Of a stretch of 64,000 nucleotides of DNA, positions 29,844-37,940 are shown in pieces; positions within the stretch are counted from its first letter, which is position 1; each line of letters opens with the position of its first letter. The translations under genes were made by a program, and so were the position numbers. Below the pieces are notes generated by a model. That model saw only the letters and a list, made by a program, of their open reading frames with translations. It did no database searches and was not told where the DNA came from. The DNA is from Acinetobacter sp. 10FS3-1 (lineage in GTDB: Bacteria > Pseudomonadota > Gammaproteobacteria > Pseudomonadales > Moraxellaceae). The DNA is taken from assembly GCF_013343215.1 (NCBI RefSeq), contig NZ_CP039143.1:682001-746000 (forward strand). Direction: 5' to 3'.

Positions 29844-30371
29844 TACAATTATAGGCCACGCGAATTTTCAAAGGCATGAAAGGGCTCGGACTTCGATCTT
29901 GTATCGAAAGAAAAAGCACATAAAGAGTGGCGCTATTGTACGGTAAAAAACTTGCTAAATAAATTGTTTGAAAATAATTTTGCTAAAAACGCGAAATTAA
30001 ATCTACTATTCATGTATTTAAAATCTGCTCTATCCTCATAAAAAGCCCAATAAAGTGAAAGCTTCTGGCAGAATTCTATGGTGAGTTTAGATGTGTTGGA
30101 GTGCATAAAAATGAGTATAGATCAGCATTATCTGATTCAGCGATATGAACTCATGAAATTTCAAACGATACACTACATCGCATGGTCAATTTTCTCCTGA
30201 ATTATGCCAGAATTCAAAAATATAGAATCACAGAGGCTAAAGCGTCTACAAATGAAGGGCACAAGATCGAACTTTCTTGGTTTAAGTTATTTATTTGGAA
30301 GCCTGAAGCTCTTTAAAATACTTGCTGAAATTATCTATAACTTGGAATTGAACGGAAAGATGCTGAGTTCG
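29844..30371. other. AT-rich region without a convincing gene
   Basis: This 528-base region lies upstream of scpA. It holds two short plus-strand frames: one from 30111 (GGAG upstream, 29 codons, MSIDQHYLIQRYELMK...) and one at 30204-30392 (62 codons, no ribosome site). Neither resembles a known protein. It may be decayed sequence. Confidence 0.5.
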
Positions 30372-30641
30372 TCAATCGGACTGTTGCCGTAAGGCAAATT
30401 CAATCATACGTTGATAGCTGCTGGCCAGACATAAATTCTGGTTTGAATAGAGCTGGAAAAGTCTGTGAACCCAAGAAAGCTCAAGAAAGAACTTATATTC
30501 AATCTGGTCAAGATGCAAGACCGGAGAAGAACTAGCTTCGACCAGGATGGCTCTTGATTGCAAGGTCCAAGGCTGTTCTGCATAAATCAGCTGATGTGCC
30601 GGAAAGGTATGGTAATTCAGGAGGATATAAAATAAATCCAT
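30372..30641 (-). CDS. Small protein of unknown function
   Basis: The 89-residue frame has an excellent Shine-Dalgarno sequence, AGGAGG, 8 bases before its ATG, which is the main reason to accept it. It has no signal peptide or membrane helix; it is rich in Leu, Gln, Ser and Tyr. I do not recognise a family. It lies 39 bases downstream of yciO in the same direction, so it is probably cotranscribed with it. The protein could be specific to Acinetobacter. Confidence 0.65.
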   Translation of the reverse strand: MDLFYILLNYHTFPAHQLIYAEQPWTLQSRAILVEASSSPVLHLDQIEYKFFLELSWVHRLFQLYSNQNLCLASSYQRMIEFALRQQSD

Positions 30642-30680
30642 TTATATGCCTCCTGTATTTTTTCAATCTATTTACGTGAT

Positions 30681-31298
30681 TTACTCAAAAGCACTTACAT
30701 CACCTACGCCGCGACGCACAATTTCCGGATTTTCCCCCGAAAGATCTACAATTGAGGTGGTACTTAAGGTTCCCAGACCACTATCTACAAATACATCAAT
30801 ACGCTTGCCGAGCTGGGTTTCAATATCAAAAGGATCATCCAGAGGATCATCTTGACCGGGAAGAATAAGGGTGGAGGTCAGCAAAGGCTCCCCCAGCTCT
30901 TTAAGGAGCATCTGGCAGACCTGATTGCTGGGAATACGCAGCCCAATCGTTTTCTTCTTTGGATGCATCAGGCGGCGTGGAACCTCACTGGTGGCTGGTA
31001 AAATAAAGGTAGTGACGGCCGGTGTATTGTTCTTCAACAAACGATACATGGCATTGTCGACTTTGGCATAGGTCGCAATATCGGACAGGTCACAGCAGAG
31101 AATGGCATATTGATGCTTGGGGCCAAGTCCACGAATCTGTGCAATCCGTTCCATGGCATTTTTATTTCCGATCTGGCAGCCAATTGCATAGGCCGCATCG
31201 GTAGGATAAACAATCACATCCCCGGCACGGATACGCTCGACCGCCTGGCTGATTAAACGAGGTTGCGGATTATCCGGGTGTACACGTAAATGCAGCAT
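30681..31298 (-). CDS. yciO: YciO/YrdC/Sua5-family protein
   Basis: The 205-residue protein has the YrdC fold: VIVYPTDAAYAIGCQIGNKNAMERIAQIRG and GLRIPSNQVCQMLLKELGEPLLTSTL, with the basic triad residues expected for ATP and threonylcarbamate binding. The SQAVERIRAGDVIVYPTD opening and short length place it closer to YciO than to TsaC or Sua5. A role in threonylcarbamoyladenylate chemistry is inferred from the fold; YciO itself is less well defined. The frame extends to 31358, but GGAGGA lies just before ATG 31298. Confidence 0.88.
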   Translation of the reverse strand: MLHLRVHPDNPQPRLISQAVERIRAGDVIVYPTDAAYAIGCQIGNKNAMERIAQIRGLGPKHQYAILCCDLSDIATYAKVDNAMYRLLKNNTPAVTTFILPATSEVPRRLMHPKKKTIGLRIPSNQVCQMLLKELGEPLLTSTLILPGQDDPLDDPFDIETQLGKRIDVFVDSGLGTLSTTSIVDLSGENPEIVRRGVGDVSAFE

Positions 31299-31383
31299 AA
31301 ATATTCCTCCAAACTCTGCCATTGCTCTATTATGAAGCGCATATTGAGCCACTGGCAATCATAAACAGGTAGATTTGTGTAAT

Positions 31384-32046
31384 CTAATCAAGCATTTCAC
31401 GTAAAAACTCATGAGCTTGTAAACTTTCGCCATTCCGCGTACAGGCGCAAATATACTCAATGAAGCGATTGGCATCGCGTGGCAGTCTGGCGTCGCCATT
31501 AAAATAGCGCTGCACCTGGGCATGAACATTGTCTTTAAAGCTGGTTCCATCCCCGCCTTCACCAGTCAGATTATCTAAAGAAACCCGGAATTTACGCCCA
31601 AAGGCGGTGGCAAACATCCACTCAATTGCTTGCGGCTTGATTTCCACCTGTTCAAATAAGGCCTGCTGCTCCTGGGTCCGGCCATCTGGCGCATACCAAT
31701 AGCCCAAGTCTGGCAGTTTGCGGCGCTCATCGCCAGCAATGGTCCAGTGACTGATCTCATGCAGGGCGCTGTTGAAAAAGCCATGAGCAAACTGGATTCT
31801 TGCCGGACCGTCCGAGCTGGCCGGGAAATATTCTGGTTCAAAATCACCACGAACTAAGCTGACATTTAAGTGGGAAAACCAGTGATTAAAGTGTAAGATG
31901 AGCCAATCAACCTGTTCTGCTTCTGAGGATAAATTCGCCCAGAGTGAGAGTTGCACTTGCTTGAGTGAGTTATCAGAATCAGGCGTTGAAAGTGTGCTAA
32001 CGAGTGATGAAATATTCACTTCTGTTTGCGGCTGCAACAGATGCAT
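31384..32046 (-). CDS. epmC: Elongation factor P hydroxylase (EpmC/YfcM)
   Basis: The enzyme hydroxylates the modified lysine of EF-P. The 220-residue protein has the HEISHW metal motif, RIQFAHGFFNSALHE, and the LGYWYAPDGRTQEQQALFE signature typical of YfcM. EpmA and EpmB, which install the beta-lysine, are not in this window. It is followed at 85 bases by yciO in the same direction. Confidence 0.9.
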   Translation of the reverse strand: MHLLQPQTEVNISSLVSTLSTPDSDNSLKQVQLSLWANLSSEAEQVDWLILHFNHWFSHLNVSLVRGDFEPEYFPASSDGPARIQFAHGFFNSALHEISHWTIAGDERRKLPDLGYWYAPDGRTQEQQALFEQVEIKPQAIEWMFATAFGRKFRVSLDNLTGEGGDGTSFKDNVHAQVQRYFNGDARLPRDANRFIEYICACTRNGESLQAHEFLREMLD

Positions 32047-32101
32047 GACTTAAGTTACCCAAATGGTCTGTCTAAATAAGTACAAAATTGTATCTTAATC
32101 T

Positions 32102-32130
32102 TTGACAGAGTACTGATGAATTTGTAGAAT
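32102..32130 (+). promoter_or_regulatory. Strong sigma-70 promoter of yceD with almost no leader
   Basis: TTGACA (32102-32107), exactly 17 bases, then TAGAAT (32125-32130). Transcription should begin near 32137, only about 7 bases before ATG 32144. There is no Shine-Dalgarno sequence. Confidence 0.75.
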
Positions 32131-32143
32131 TGCCGCCTTAATT

Positions 32144-32701
32144 ATGTCAGCAAATACCTTTCCGGCACAGATTGAGCCGTTTAAATGGGCTGAACAGGGC
32201 TTTAAATGGTCAGGTCAACTGCCTTTATCCCGCTTTGTTCGTATTGCTCGTGAAGCTGTTGGATCAATTGATGATCAATTGATTAACATAGACTGTAAGC
32301 TATCAATGGATGCCTATCATCGCATTGCATGGCTAAATGGTCACGTTGAAACAAAAGTTTCTATGGAGTGCCAGCGCTGTCTGGAACCTGTAGAAATTGA
32401 ACTTGTTTCAGATTTCCATTTGGCTCTTGTAGATGATGAGTCACTGATAGAGCGCTTGGATGAGGATGCTGATTTCATCGTCCTAGGTGAAAGTGAAGCA
32501 ACGAGCAAAGGTGATTATGATGCACCGGCGACTGCTGATTTACTGGCACTGATAGAAGATGAGCTGTTATTGTTGTTGCCTTTGTCTCCTAAGCATGATG
32601 TTTGTGAGCATAAGCACCAGCCTGCTCAAGAAGAGTTAGTTGAAGAAAAACGGGATAATCCGTTTGAAGCTTTGGCTGCTTTGAAGGGTAAACTTAACTA
32701 A
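32144..32701 (+). CDS. yceD: YceD (DUF177) protein involved in 23S rRNA accumulation
   Basis: The 185-residue protein has the DUF177 pattern: an N-terminal half with WSGQLPLSRFVRIAREAVGSID, then LNGHVETKVSMECQRCLEPVEIEL with the C-x-x-C pair, and an acidic C-terminal part ending in NPFEALAALKGKLN. In many bacteria and in plants yceD precedes rpmF and is needed for 23S rRNA accumulation. The start is fixed by the alignment with other YceD proteins and by the promoter just upstream. Confidence 0.92.
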   Translation: MSANTFPAQIEPFKWAEQGFKWSGQLPLSRFVRIAREAVGSIDDQLINIDCKLSMDAYHRIAWLNGHVETKVSMECQRCLEPVEIELVSDFHLALVDDESLIERLDEDADFIVLGESEATSKGDYDAPATADLLALIEDELLLLLPLSPKHDVCEHKHQPAQEELVEEKRDNPFEALAALKGKLN

Positions 32702-32707
32702 TTTTTG

Positions 32708-32716
32708 TGTTATACT
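32708..32716 (+). promoter_or_regulatory. Extended -10 promoter for rpmF
   Basis: TGTTATACT fits an extended -10 element (TG-n-TATACT) within the 77-base yceD-rpmF gap. No good -35 box is seen, as is common for this promoter type. Confidence 0.45.
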
Positions 32717-32778
32717 CATAGGTATAAGACAATCGAATTTGTTCTGATCCATTTTTTCGATCTTTGTAAGGAGCCATC

Positions 32779-32961
32779 ATGGCCGTTCAGCAAAACCGTA
32801 AAAGTCGCTCTCGCCGTGACATGCGCCGTTCACATGACGCTTTAACCGAGAATGCATTAACTGTAGACCAAGCTACTGGTGAGACTCGCCGTCGTCACCA
32901 CGTATCTAAAGATGGTATCTACCGTGGTCGTCAATTATTCGCTAAAGCATCTGCTGAATAA
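32779..32961 (+). CDS. rpmF: 50S ribosomal protein L32
   Basis: The 60-residue basic protein begins [20 protein letters not shown], the usual L32 start, and ends with [11 protein letters not shown]. It has no zinc cysteines, as is normal for proteobacterial L32. AAGGAG lies before the ATG. A strong terminator follows. Confidence 0.97.
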   Translation: MAVQQNRKSRSRRDMRRSHDALTENALTVDQATGETRRRHHVSKDGIYRGRQLFAKASAE

Positions 32962-33000
32962 TTGGTGATGTATTAAGCGTTAGAGCTTAGTAGAAAAAAT

Positions 33001-33025
33001 GGGAGCATTAAGCTCCCTTTTTTTT
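33001..33025 (+). terminator. rpmF terminator
   Basis: GGGAGC, loop ATTAA, GCTCCC, then eight Ts. It separates yceD-rpmF from the fab genes. Confidence 0.92.
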
Positions 33026-33081
33026 ATGTCTGCTTTTGGTCTTTATAAAGCCAAAGCCGCCGATTTTGTTGTATTTGGCAA

Positions 33082-33109
33082 TTACAGACAGCAAAATTCC
33101 ATGTTAAAT
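33082..33109 (+). promoter_or_regulatory. Possible fabD promoter
   Basis: TTACAG, 16 bases, TTAAAT preceded by TG. This is only a moderate match but it is the best candidate between the rpmF terminator and fabD. Confidence 0.35.
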
Positions 33110-33115
33110 TGCGCT

Positions 33116-33174
33116 CCACCATGAGTTAGGTGGTTGGATTGGTCAATCAAATGACCCTTAATTCAAAGCCACCT
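33116..33174 (+). promoter_or_regulatory. Structured leader of fabD with alternative pairings
   Basis: AGGTGG (33128-33133) pairs with CCACCT (33169-33174), then TTGGATT with AATTCAA, then GGTCA (33141-33145) with TGACC (33152-33156) around ATCAAA. The same GGTGG can instead pair with CCACC at 33116-33120. The element ends 7 bases before the fabD ribosome site (AAAGGA at 33182). Function is inferred only. Confidence 0.45.
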
Positions 33175-33195
33175 CTTGAATGAAAGGATTTATTT

Positions 33196-34182
33196 ATGTC
33201 TGCTCAACAGCTCGAACAAGCAGCTCAAGCCAGCAAAACTGCTTTTGTATTCCCGGGCCAGGGTTCACAAAAAACCGGCATGCTGGCTGAACTGGCAGAA
33301 CAGTTTGCCGGTATTCGTGAGACCTTTGCAGAAGCGTCCGAAGCGGTAGGTTTTGATCTGTGGCAAATCGCTCAAAGCGGTGAAGGTTTAGACCAGACTG
33401 AATTTACCCAGCCTGTACTGCTGACTGCCTCGGTTGCTTTATGGCGCGTATGGCTAGAGCTGGGCGGTGTAGCGCCAAAATATCTGGCCGGTCATTCACT
33501 GGGTGAATACAGTGCGCTGGTTGCAGCAGGTGCTTTGAGTCTAGGCGATGCTGTGAAACTGGTGAACCTGCGCGGTAAGCTGATGCAAACGGCTGTTCCT
33601 CAGGGTGTGGGTGCTATGGCAGCGATCCTGGGTCTGGATGATGCTAAAGTTATTGAACTGTGTGTACAGGCGACTGAAGCAGGTGAGGGTTCGGTTGAAG
33701 CAGCCAACTATAATGCACAAGGTCAGGTAGTGGTTGCGGGCAATAAGGAACGCGTTGAAGCAGTGATGGCACTGGCCAAAGAAAATGGCGGCAAAGCCAT
33801 TGCATTGCCAGTTTCGGTTCCATCTCACTGCTCGTTGATGAAACCTGCTGCTGAACAGTTTGCTCAGGCTTTGGAACAAAGTGCCATTGAGATGCCGCGT
33901 ATACCTGTATTACAAAATGTAGGCGCTCAAGCAGCAACCGATGTTAATGCACTTCGTCAGGCTTTAACGGCGCAGCTTTATGAGTCGGTACAATGGACCA
34001 AAACCCTACAATTCCTGCAAGATGAAGGAATTGAATACATCGTAGAATGTGGTCCGGGGAATGTATTGGCCAATATGGCAAAACGTTTACCAAAAATTGA
34101 AAAAGCACTTCCACTCGATACTCAGTCTCGTCTGGAAGATGCACTAAACACCGTATTGGTGGCAGAAGGGAAAATTGCATGA
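33196..34182 (+). CDS. fabD: Malonyl-CoA:ACP transacylase FabD
   Basis: FabD loads malonyl groups onto acyl carrier protein. The 328-residue protein has FVFPGQGSQ, the catalytic GHSLGEYSALVAAGAL (S101), the VPSHCSLM histidine motif and the QNVGAQ segment. A 14-residue N-terminal extension precedes the fold; AAAGGA before ATG 33196 supports this start. It overlaps fabG by four bases. plsX and fabH, which lie between rpmF and fabD in E. coli, are absent here. Confidence 0.96.
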   Translation: MSAQQLEQAAQASKTAFVFPGQGSQKTGMLAELAEQFAGIRETFAEASEAVGFDLWQIAQSGEGLDQTEFTQPVLLTASVALWRVWLELGGVAPKYLAGHSLGEYSALVAAGALSLGDAVKLVNLRGKLMQTAVPQGVGAMAAILGLDDAKVIELCVQATEAGEGSVEAANYNAQGQVVVAGNKERVEAVMALAKENGGKAIALPVSVPSHCSLMKPAAEQFAQALEQSAIEMPRIPVLQNVGAQAATDVNALRQALTAQLYESVQWTKTLQFLQDEGIEYIVECGPGNVLANMAKRLPKIEKALPLDTQSRLEDALNTVLVAEGKIA

Positions 34183-34913
34183 CACAGGAACGTAAAGTTG
34201 CCTTGGTGACAGGTGCAAGCCGTGGTATTGGTGCGGCAATTGCACAACAATTAATTCAAGACGGTTATTTTGTGGTAGGAACTGCAACTTCTGAAGCTGG
34301 TGCGGAAAAACTTTCTGCACAGTTTGCAGAGCAGGGTGCAGGCAAGGTTCTGGATGTGCGCGATGGTGCTGCCATTGATGCGCTGGTAACCGAGATTGAA
34401 AAAGACTTCGGTTCGGTACTGGTACTGGTGAATAATGCCGGAATTACCAAAGACAACCTGTTATTGCGTATGTCGGAAGATGACTGGGATGACATCCTGA
34501 ACATTCATCTAAAAGCTGTCTATCGCTTGTCTAAACGTGTCCTGAAAGGTATGACCAAGGCGCGTTTTGGCCGCATTATCAATATCAGTTCTGTGGTCGC
34601 GCACTTTGCCAACCCGGGACAGGCCAACTATTCTGCGGCAAAGGCAGGAATTGAGGCATTTGGCCGCAGTCTGGCCAAAGAAATGGGCAGCCGTCAGATT
34701 ACAGTCAACTCAGTTGCACCAGGTTTTATTGCGACTGAAATGACAGAGCAGTTAAGTGAAGAAATTCGCAAGAAGATGAGTGATCAGGTGGCTTTAAACC
34801 GTTTAGGTGACCCACAGGATATCGCTAATGCGGTAAGTTTTCTGGCTTCTGAAAAAGCCAGTTACATTACCGGTACAGTCATTCACGTAAATGGTGGTTT
34901 ATACATGAGCTAA
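34179..34913 (+). CDS. fabG: 3-oxoacyl-ACP reductase FabG
   Basis: FabG reduces 3-oxoacyl-ACP with NADPH in fatty-acid elongation. The 244-residue protein has the classical SDR motifs [16 protein letters not shown], the catalytic serine in NISSV and the YSAAKAG pair. The C-terminal IHVNGGLYM is usual. ATGA overlap with fabD indicates coupled translation; acpP follows 86 bases later. Confidence 0.97.
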   Translation: MTQERKVALVTGASRGIGAAIAQQLIQDGYFVVGTATSEAGAEKLSAQFAEQGAGKVLDVRDGAAIDALVTEIEKDFGSVLVLVNNAGITKDNLLLRMSEDDWDDILNIHLKAVYRLSKRVLKGMTKARFGRIINISSVVAHFANPGQANYSAAKAGIEAFGRSLAKEMGSRQITVNSVAPGFIATEMTEQLSEEIRKKMSDQVALNRLGDPQDIANAVSFLASEKASYITGTVIHVNGGLYMS

Positions 34914-34999
34914 ACAGCACATGTATTAACTTTCCAAATTTTTTAGATTCAATTAAACTAACGGCATTAAAAACGCCACAAGCAATGAGGAGAATTCCT

Positions 35000-35236
35000 G
35001 TGAGCGATATCGAACAACGCGTTAAGCAAGCGGTTGCAGAACAACTTGGTATCAAAGTCGAAGAGATTAAAAACGAAGCATCTTTCATGGATGACTTGGG
35101 TGCTGACTCTCTAGACCTGGTTGAGCTTGTTATGTCTTTCGAAAATGACTTCGACATCACCATTCCTGATGAAGATTCTAACGAAATCACCACTGTTCAA
35201 TCTGCAATTGACTATGTTTCTAAGAAACTGGGTTAA
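35000..35236 (+). CDS. acpP: Acyl carrier protein AcpP
   Basis: This is the 78-residue acidic carrier of growing acyl chains. The phosphopantetheine serine is S37 in [14 protein letters not shown]. The start is GTG 35000, because AGGAG lies 8 bases before it and VSDIEQRVK matches known ACPs; the upstream ATG at 34985 would swallow that ribosome site. The gene follows fabG and ends in a terminator. Confidence 0.96.
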   Translation: MSDIEQRVKQAVAEQLGIKVEEIKNEASFMDDLGADSLDLVELVMSFENDFDITIPDEDSNEITTVQSAIDYVSKKLG

Positions 35237-35267
35237 TTACTGATTTTTAGCTTTTGGGCTGAACTTA

Positions 35268-35293
35268 AAAACCACCATTCAGGTGGTTTTTTT
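35268..35293 (+). terminator. acpP terminator
   Basis: AAACCACC, loop ATTCA, GGTGGTTT, then a T run. Confidence 0.9.
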
Positions 35294-35424
35294 GTTTTTG
35301 TCTAAAAAGATTTTAAAGTCTTTACAGTCCATTACTCTTGCTTACCAATGTATAACTCTGTATCTGCCGCTTTCACTATACTAATAACAATGATCTTAAT
35401 TAACAATGAGAAAGGAGTTGGGAT

Positions 35425-35904
35425 ATGGGGATTTTTGATTTCGTAAAAGGGATAGGCAAGAAAAATACGGCTGCCGCAGAGCCACAACAAACTACGCCAC
35501 AAGCTGCCGCAGCAGAACCTTCTGCACAAGAAGTTGCCAATAAATTATTGGGGCATGTAAAGAGTTTGGGCCTACCGATTAGTGGATTATCAATTAGTTA
35601 TAATTCGACGACCGATCTGGCCACCGTACGCGGAGAAGTACAAAGTCAGGCCGACCGTGAAAAAATTATTTTGGCAGTGGGAAATATTGATCATGTAGCC
35701 CAAGTTGATGATCAGTTGACTGTAAGCAATCCTGAAGCGGAAAGTAAATTTTATACCGTCAAATCTGGAGACACTTTATCTAAAATCTCCAAGGATTTTT
35801 ATGGCGATGCCAACCAGTATAATAAAATCTTTCAGGCCAATCGCCCTTTATTAAAAGACGCAGATGATATTTTCCCAGGTCAGGTGTTGCGTATTCCTAC
35901 CTGA
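35425..35904 (+). CDS. BON and LysM domain protein (Kbp/YgaU type)
   Basis: The 159-residue protein begins MGIFDFVKGIGKK, as in E. coli Kbp (YgaU), has an Ala/Gln/Pro linker (15-35), a BON domain (about 36-102) and a C-terminal LysM domain (YTVKSGDTLSKISKDFYGDANQYNKIFQANRP). It has no signal peptide and should be cytoplasmic. E. coli Kbp binds potassium; the same role here is inferred. GAAAGGAG precedes the ATG. It is a single-gene unit with a strong terminator. Confidence 0.88.
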   Translation: MGIFDFVKGIGKKNTAAAEPQQTTPQAAAAEPSAQEVANKLLGHVKSLGLPISGLSISYNSTTDLATVRGEVQSQADREKIILAVGNIDHVAQVDDQLTVSNPEAESKFYTVKSGDTLSKISKDFYGDANQYNKIFQANRPLLKDADDIFPGQVLRIPT

Positions 35905-35972
35905 GGTTTAACTGATCCTCTTGATCTATTTAAATAGAGGAACCGAATCCATTTTATTTAGATTAATAGCTC

Positions 35973-36007
35973 ACAGCAAAGCCTCGGATAGAGGCTTTGC
36001 TGTTTTT
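35973..36007. terminator. Strong terminator after the LysM gene
   Basis: ACAGCAAAGCCTC, loop GGATA, GAGGCTTTGCTGT: a 13-bp perfect stem followed by a T run, between convergent genes. Confidence 0.92.
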
Positions 36008-36034
36008 AGGTTTTGGGAGGGTCTGAGGAAATGC

Positions 36035-36502
36035 TTAAAGTCCGACATCCAGATATAAACTTTCTTTTACTTCCTCCATCACAATATAGCTATGCGAAGA
36101 TGCCGAAGAGGGTAGTTTTTTGAGTAAATCGCCGAGTAGCCGACGGTACGCACTCATTTCTTTGAGACGCGCTTTGACCAGGTAATCAAATTCACCTGAA
36201 ATCAGATGACATTCCAGTACTTCCGGGATTTCAATTAAATCCCGCGCCACCTGATCAAAAACATCGCCAGATTTTGCAGAGAGCTTGATTTCCAGAAAAA
36301 CCAGTAAGTTGCGCTCAACCTTTGCGGGATTTAAACGGGCGTAATATCCCATGATGATACCATCACGTTCCAGTCGCTTGACCCGTTCTGAACAGGGCGT
36401 TGTCGACAGGTTGACCCGGGCGGCCAGCTCACTAATGGCAATCCGTCCATCGTGTTGCAGGATGTCTAGAATCATGCGGTCTACCCGGTCCAGTTTACGC
36501 AT
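36035..36502 (-). CDS. dadR: Lrp/AsnC-family regulator of D-alanine catabolism
   Basis: The 155-residue protein has an N-terminal helix-turn-helix (ISELAARVNLSTTPCSERVKRLERDGIIMGYYARL) and a C-terminal RAM effector domain (VLECHLISGEFDYLVKARLKEM). It lies divergent to dadA with a 140-base gap holding palindromic TTCACT-type sites. In Pseudomonas the Lrp-like DadR activates dadAX in response to alanine; the same role is inferred from synteny. It could also be a general Lrp. Confidence 0.85.
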   Translation of the reverse strand: MRKLDRVDRMILDILQHDGRIAISELAARVNLSTTPCSERVKRLERDGIIMGYYARLNPAKVERNLLVFLEIKLSAKSGDVFDQVARDLIEIPEVLECHLISGEFDYLVKARLKEMSAYRRLLGDLLKKLPSSASSHSYIVMEEVKESLYLDVGL

Positions 36503-36573
36503 TTGTTATTTCCTCTCTTTTTTAAATTCGCACGATAAAATTGGCTGATTCACTGGATTAATCCTCATAAAAC

Positions 36574-36618
36574 AGTGAAATTCACTATTTAACCAAAAAT
36601 ATACTAGTGAAATAAACT
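36574..36618. promoter_or_regulatory. Two Lrp/DadR-like operator sites upstream of dadA
   Basis: AGTGAA-A-TTCACT (36574-36586) is a perfect palindrome; AGTGAAATAAACT (36606-36618) is a near copy 32 bases on, about three helical turns away. A TTCACT half-site is at 36549-36554. A TATAAA at 36618-36623 could be the dadA -10, with no good -35, which fits an activated promoter. Confidence 0.6.
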
Positions 36619-36642
36619 ATAAATGTCATTGAGGATCATGTC

Positions 36643-37902
36643 ATGCGCGTTATTGTACTGGGTGGTGGAGTCATTGGAGTCACAAGTGCCTACTATCTTG
36701 CACAGCAGGGAGCAGAGGTCACTGTTCTTGATCGCCAGGCAGGGCCGGCTGAAGAGACCAGTTTTGGTAATGCCGGCCAGATTTCTCCAGGCTATTCGAC
36801 GCCATGGGCCGCACCTGGTATTCCGTTTAAAGCTGTGCAGTGGATGTTTCAGCATCATGCGCCACTGGCCATTAATGTCGATGGCAGCTTGTGGCAGCTG
36901 AAATGGATGGCGCAAATGCTGAAAAACTGTAATGCCCAGCATTATGCCGTCAATAAAGAACGTATGGTGCGCGTGGCAGAATATAGCCGTGACTGTTTGC
37001 GCAATTTGCGTCGTGATATCGGTATTTCTTATGAAAACCGCTCTAAAGGAACCTTACAGATCTTCCGTAAAGAGGCACAAGTAGAGGCAGTCCAGCGAGA
37101 TATTGAAGTCCTGAAAGAAACGGGTGTTGAATTTGAGCTGCTAGACCGCGATGGACTGGCCAAGGTTGAACCTGCTCTGGCCGAAGCCAAGGACAAACTG
37201 GTGGGTGGTCTGCATTTGCCGAATGATGAAACCGGGGATTGCTACCTGTTTACCAATGCGCTTGCAAATTATGCCAAGGGTATGGGGGTTGAATTTCGCT
37301 TTAATCAGAATGTTGAAAAACTGATTGTGGAAGGGGATCAAATCAAAGGTGTTATGGTGAATGGCAAGGTGCTGACTGCTGACAAATATGTGCTGGCTTT
37401 TGGTAGTTATTCACGTGATTTCTTAAAACCATTGCATCTGGATTTACCGGTTTATCCGGTGAAAGGTTATTCACTGACCATTCCGATTGTGGATGCTGCT
37501 CATGCACCTGAATCGACAGTGCTGGATGAAACCTACAAGATTGCCCTGACCCGTTTTGACCAGCGTATCCGGGTGGGTGGTATGGCAGAACTGACCGGCT
37601 TTAATTTAGGCCTAAATGAAGATCGCCGTGCGACTCTGGAAATGGTGACTCGTGACCTGTTCCCGGGTGGAGACATGGAGCAGGCCAGTTTCTGGACTGG
37701 TTTACGTCCAATGACGCCGGACAGTACCCCGATTATTGGTGAAACCCGTTATAAAAACCTGTTCCTGAATACCGGACACGGAACTTTGGGCTGGACTATG
37801 GCATGTGGTTCAGGAAAGCTGATTAGTGATCTGGTGTTGGGTCAAACGCCTGAAATCAGTACTGAGGGCTTGTCGCTGAACCGTTATCAGCAGGCAGCTT
37901 AA
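36643..37902 (+). CDS. dadA: D-amino acid dehydrogenase, small subunit DadA
   Basis: DadA oxidises D-alanine to pyruvate and passes electrons to the respiratory chain. The 419-residue flavoprotein starts with the FAD motif [31 protein letters not shown], has the family segment [11 protein letters not shown] and the C-terminal [20 protein letters not shown] lies before the ATG. It is the first gene of a dadA-alr-ridA-cycA cluster facing away from dadR. Confidence 0.95.
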   Translation: MRVIVLGGGVIGVTSAYYLAQQGAEVTVLDRQAGPAEETSFGNAGQISPGYSTPWAAPGIPFKAVQWMFQHHAPLAINVDGSLWQLKWMAQMLKNCNAQHYAVNKERMVRVAEYSRDCLRNLRRDIGISYENRSKGTLQIFRKEAQVEAVQRDIEVLKETGVEFELLDRDGLAKVEPALAEAKDKLVGGLHLPNDETGDCYLFTNALANYAKGMGVEFRFNQNVEKLIVEGDQIKGVMVNGKVLTADKYVLAFGSYSRDFLKPLHLDLPVYPVKGYSLTIPIVDAAHAPESTVLDETYKIALTRFDQRIRVGGMAELTGFNLGLNEDRRATLEMVTRDLFPGGDMEQASFWTGLRPMTPDSTPIIGETRYKNLFLNTGHGTLGWTMACGSGKLISDLVLGQTPEISTEGLSLNRYQQAA

Positions 37903-37940
37903 GCAGTTTTTAAGGATTTTTGGATTCAGGGAAGCGAGTT

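Noticed and set aside
30204..30392. 62-codon plus-strand frame
   Set aside because: No Shine-Dalgarno sequence and no recognisable features; it overlaps the end of the better-supported minus-strand gene.
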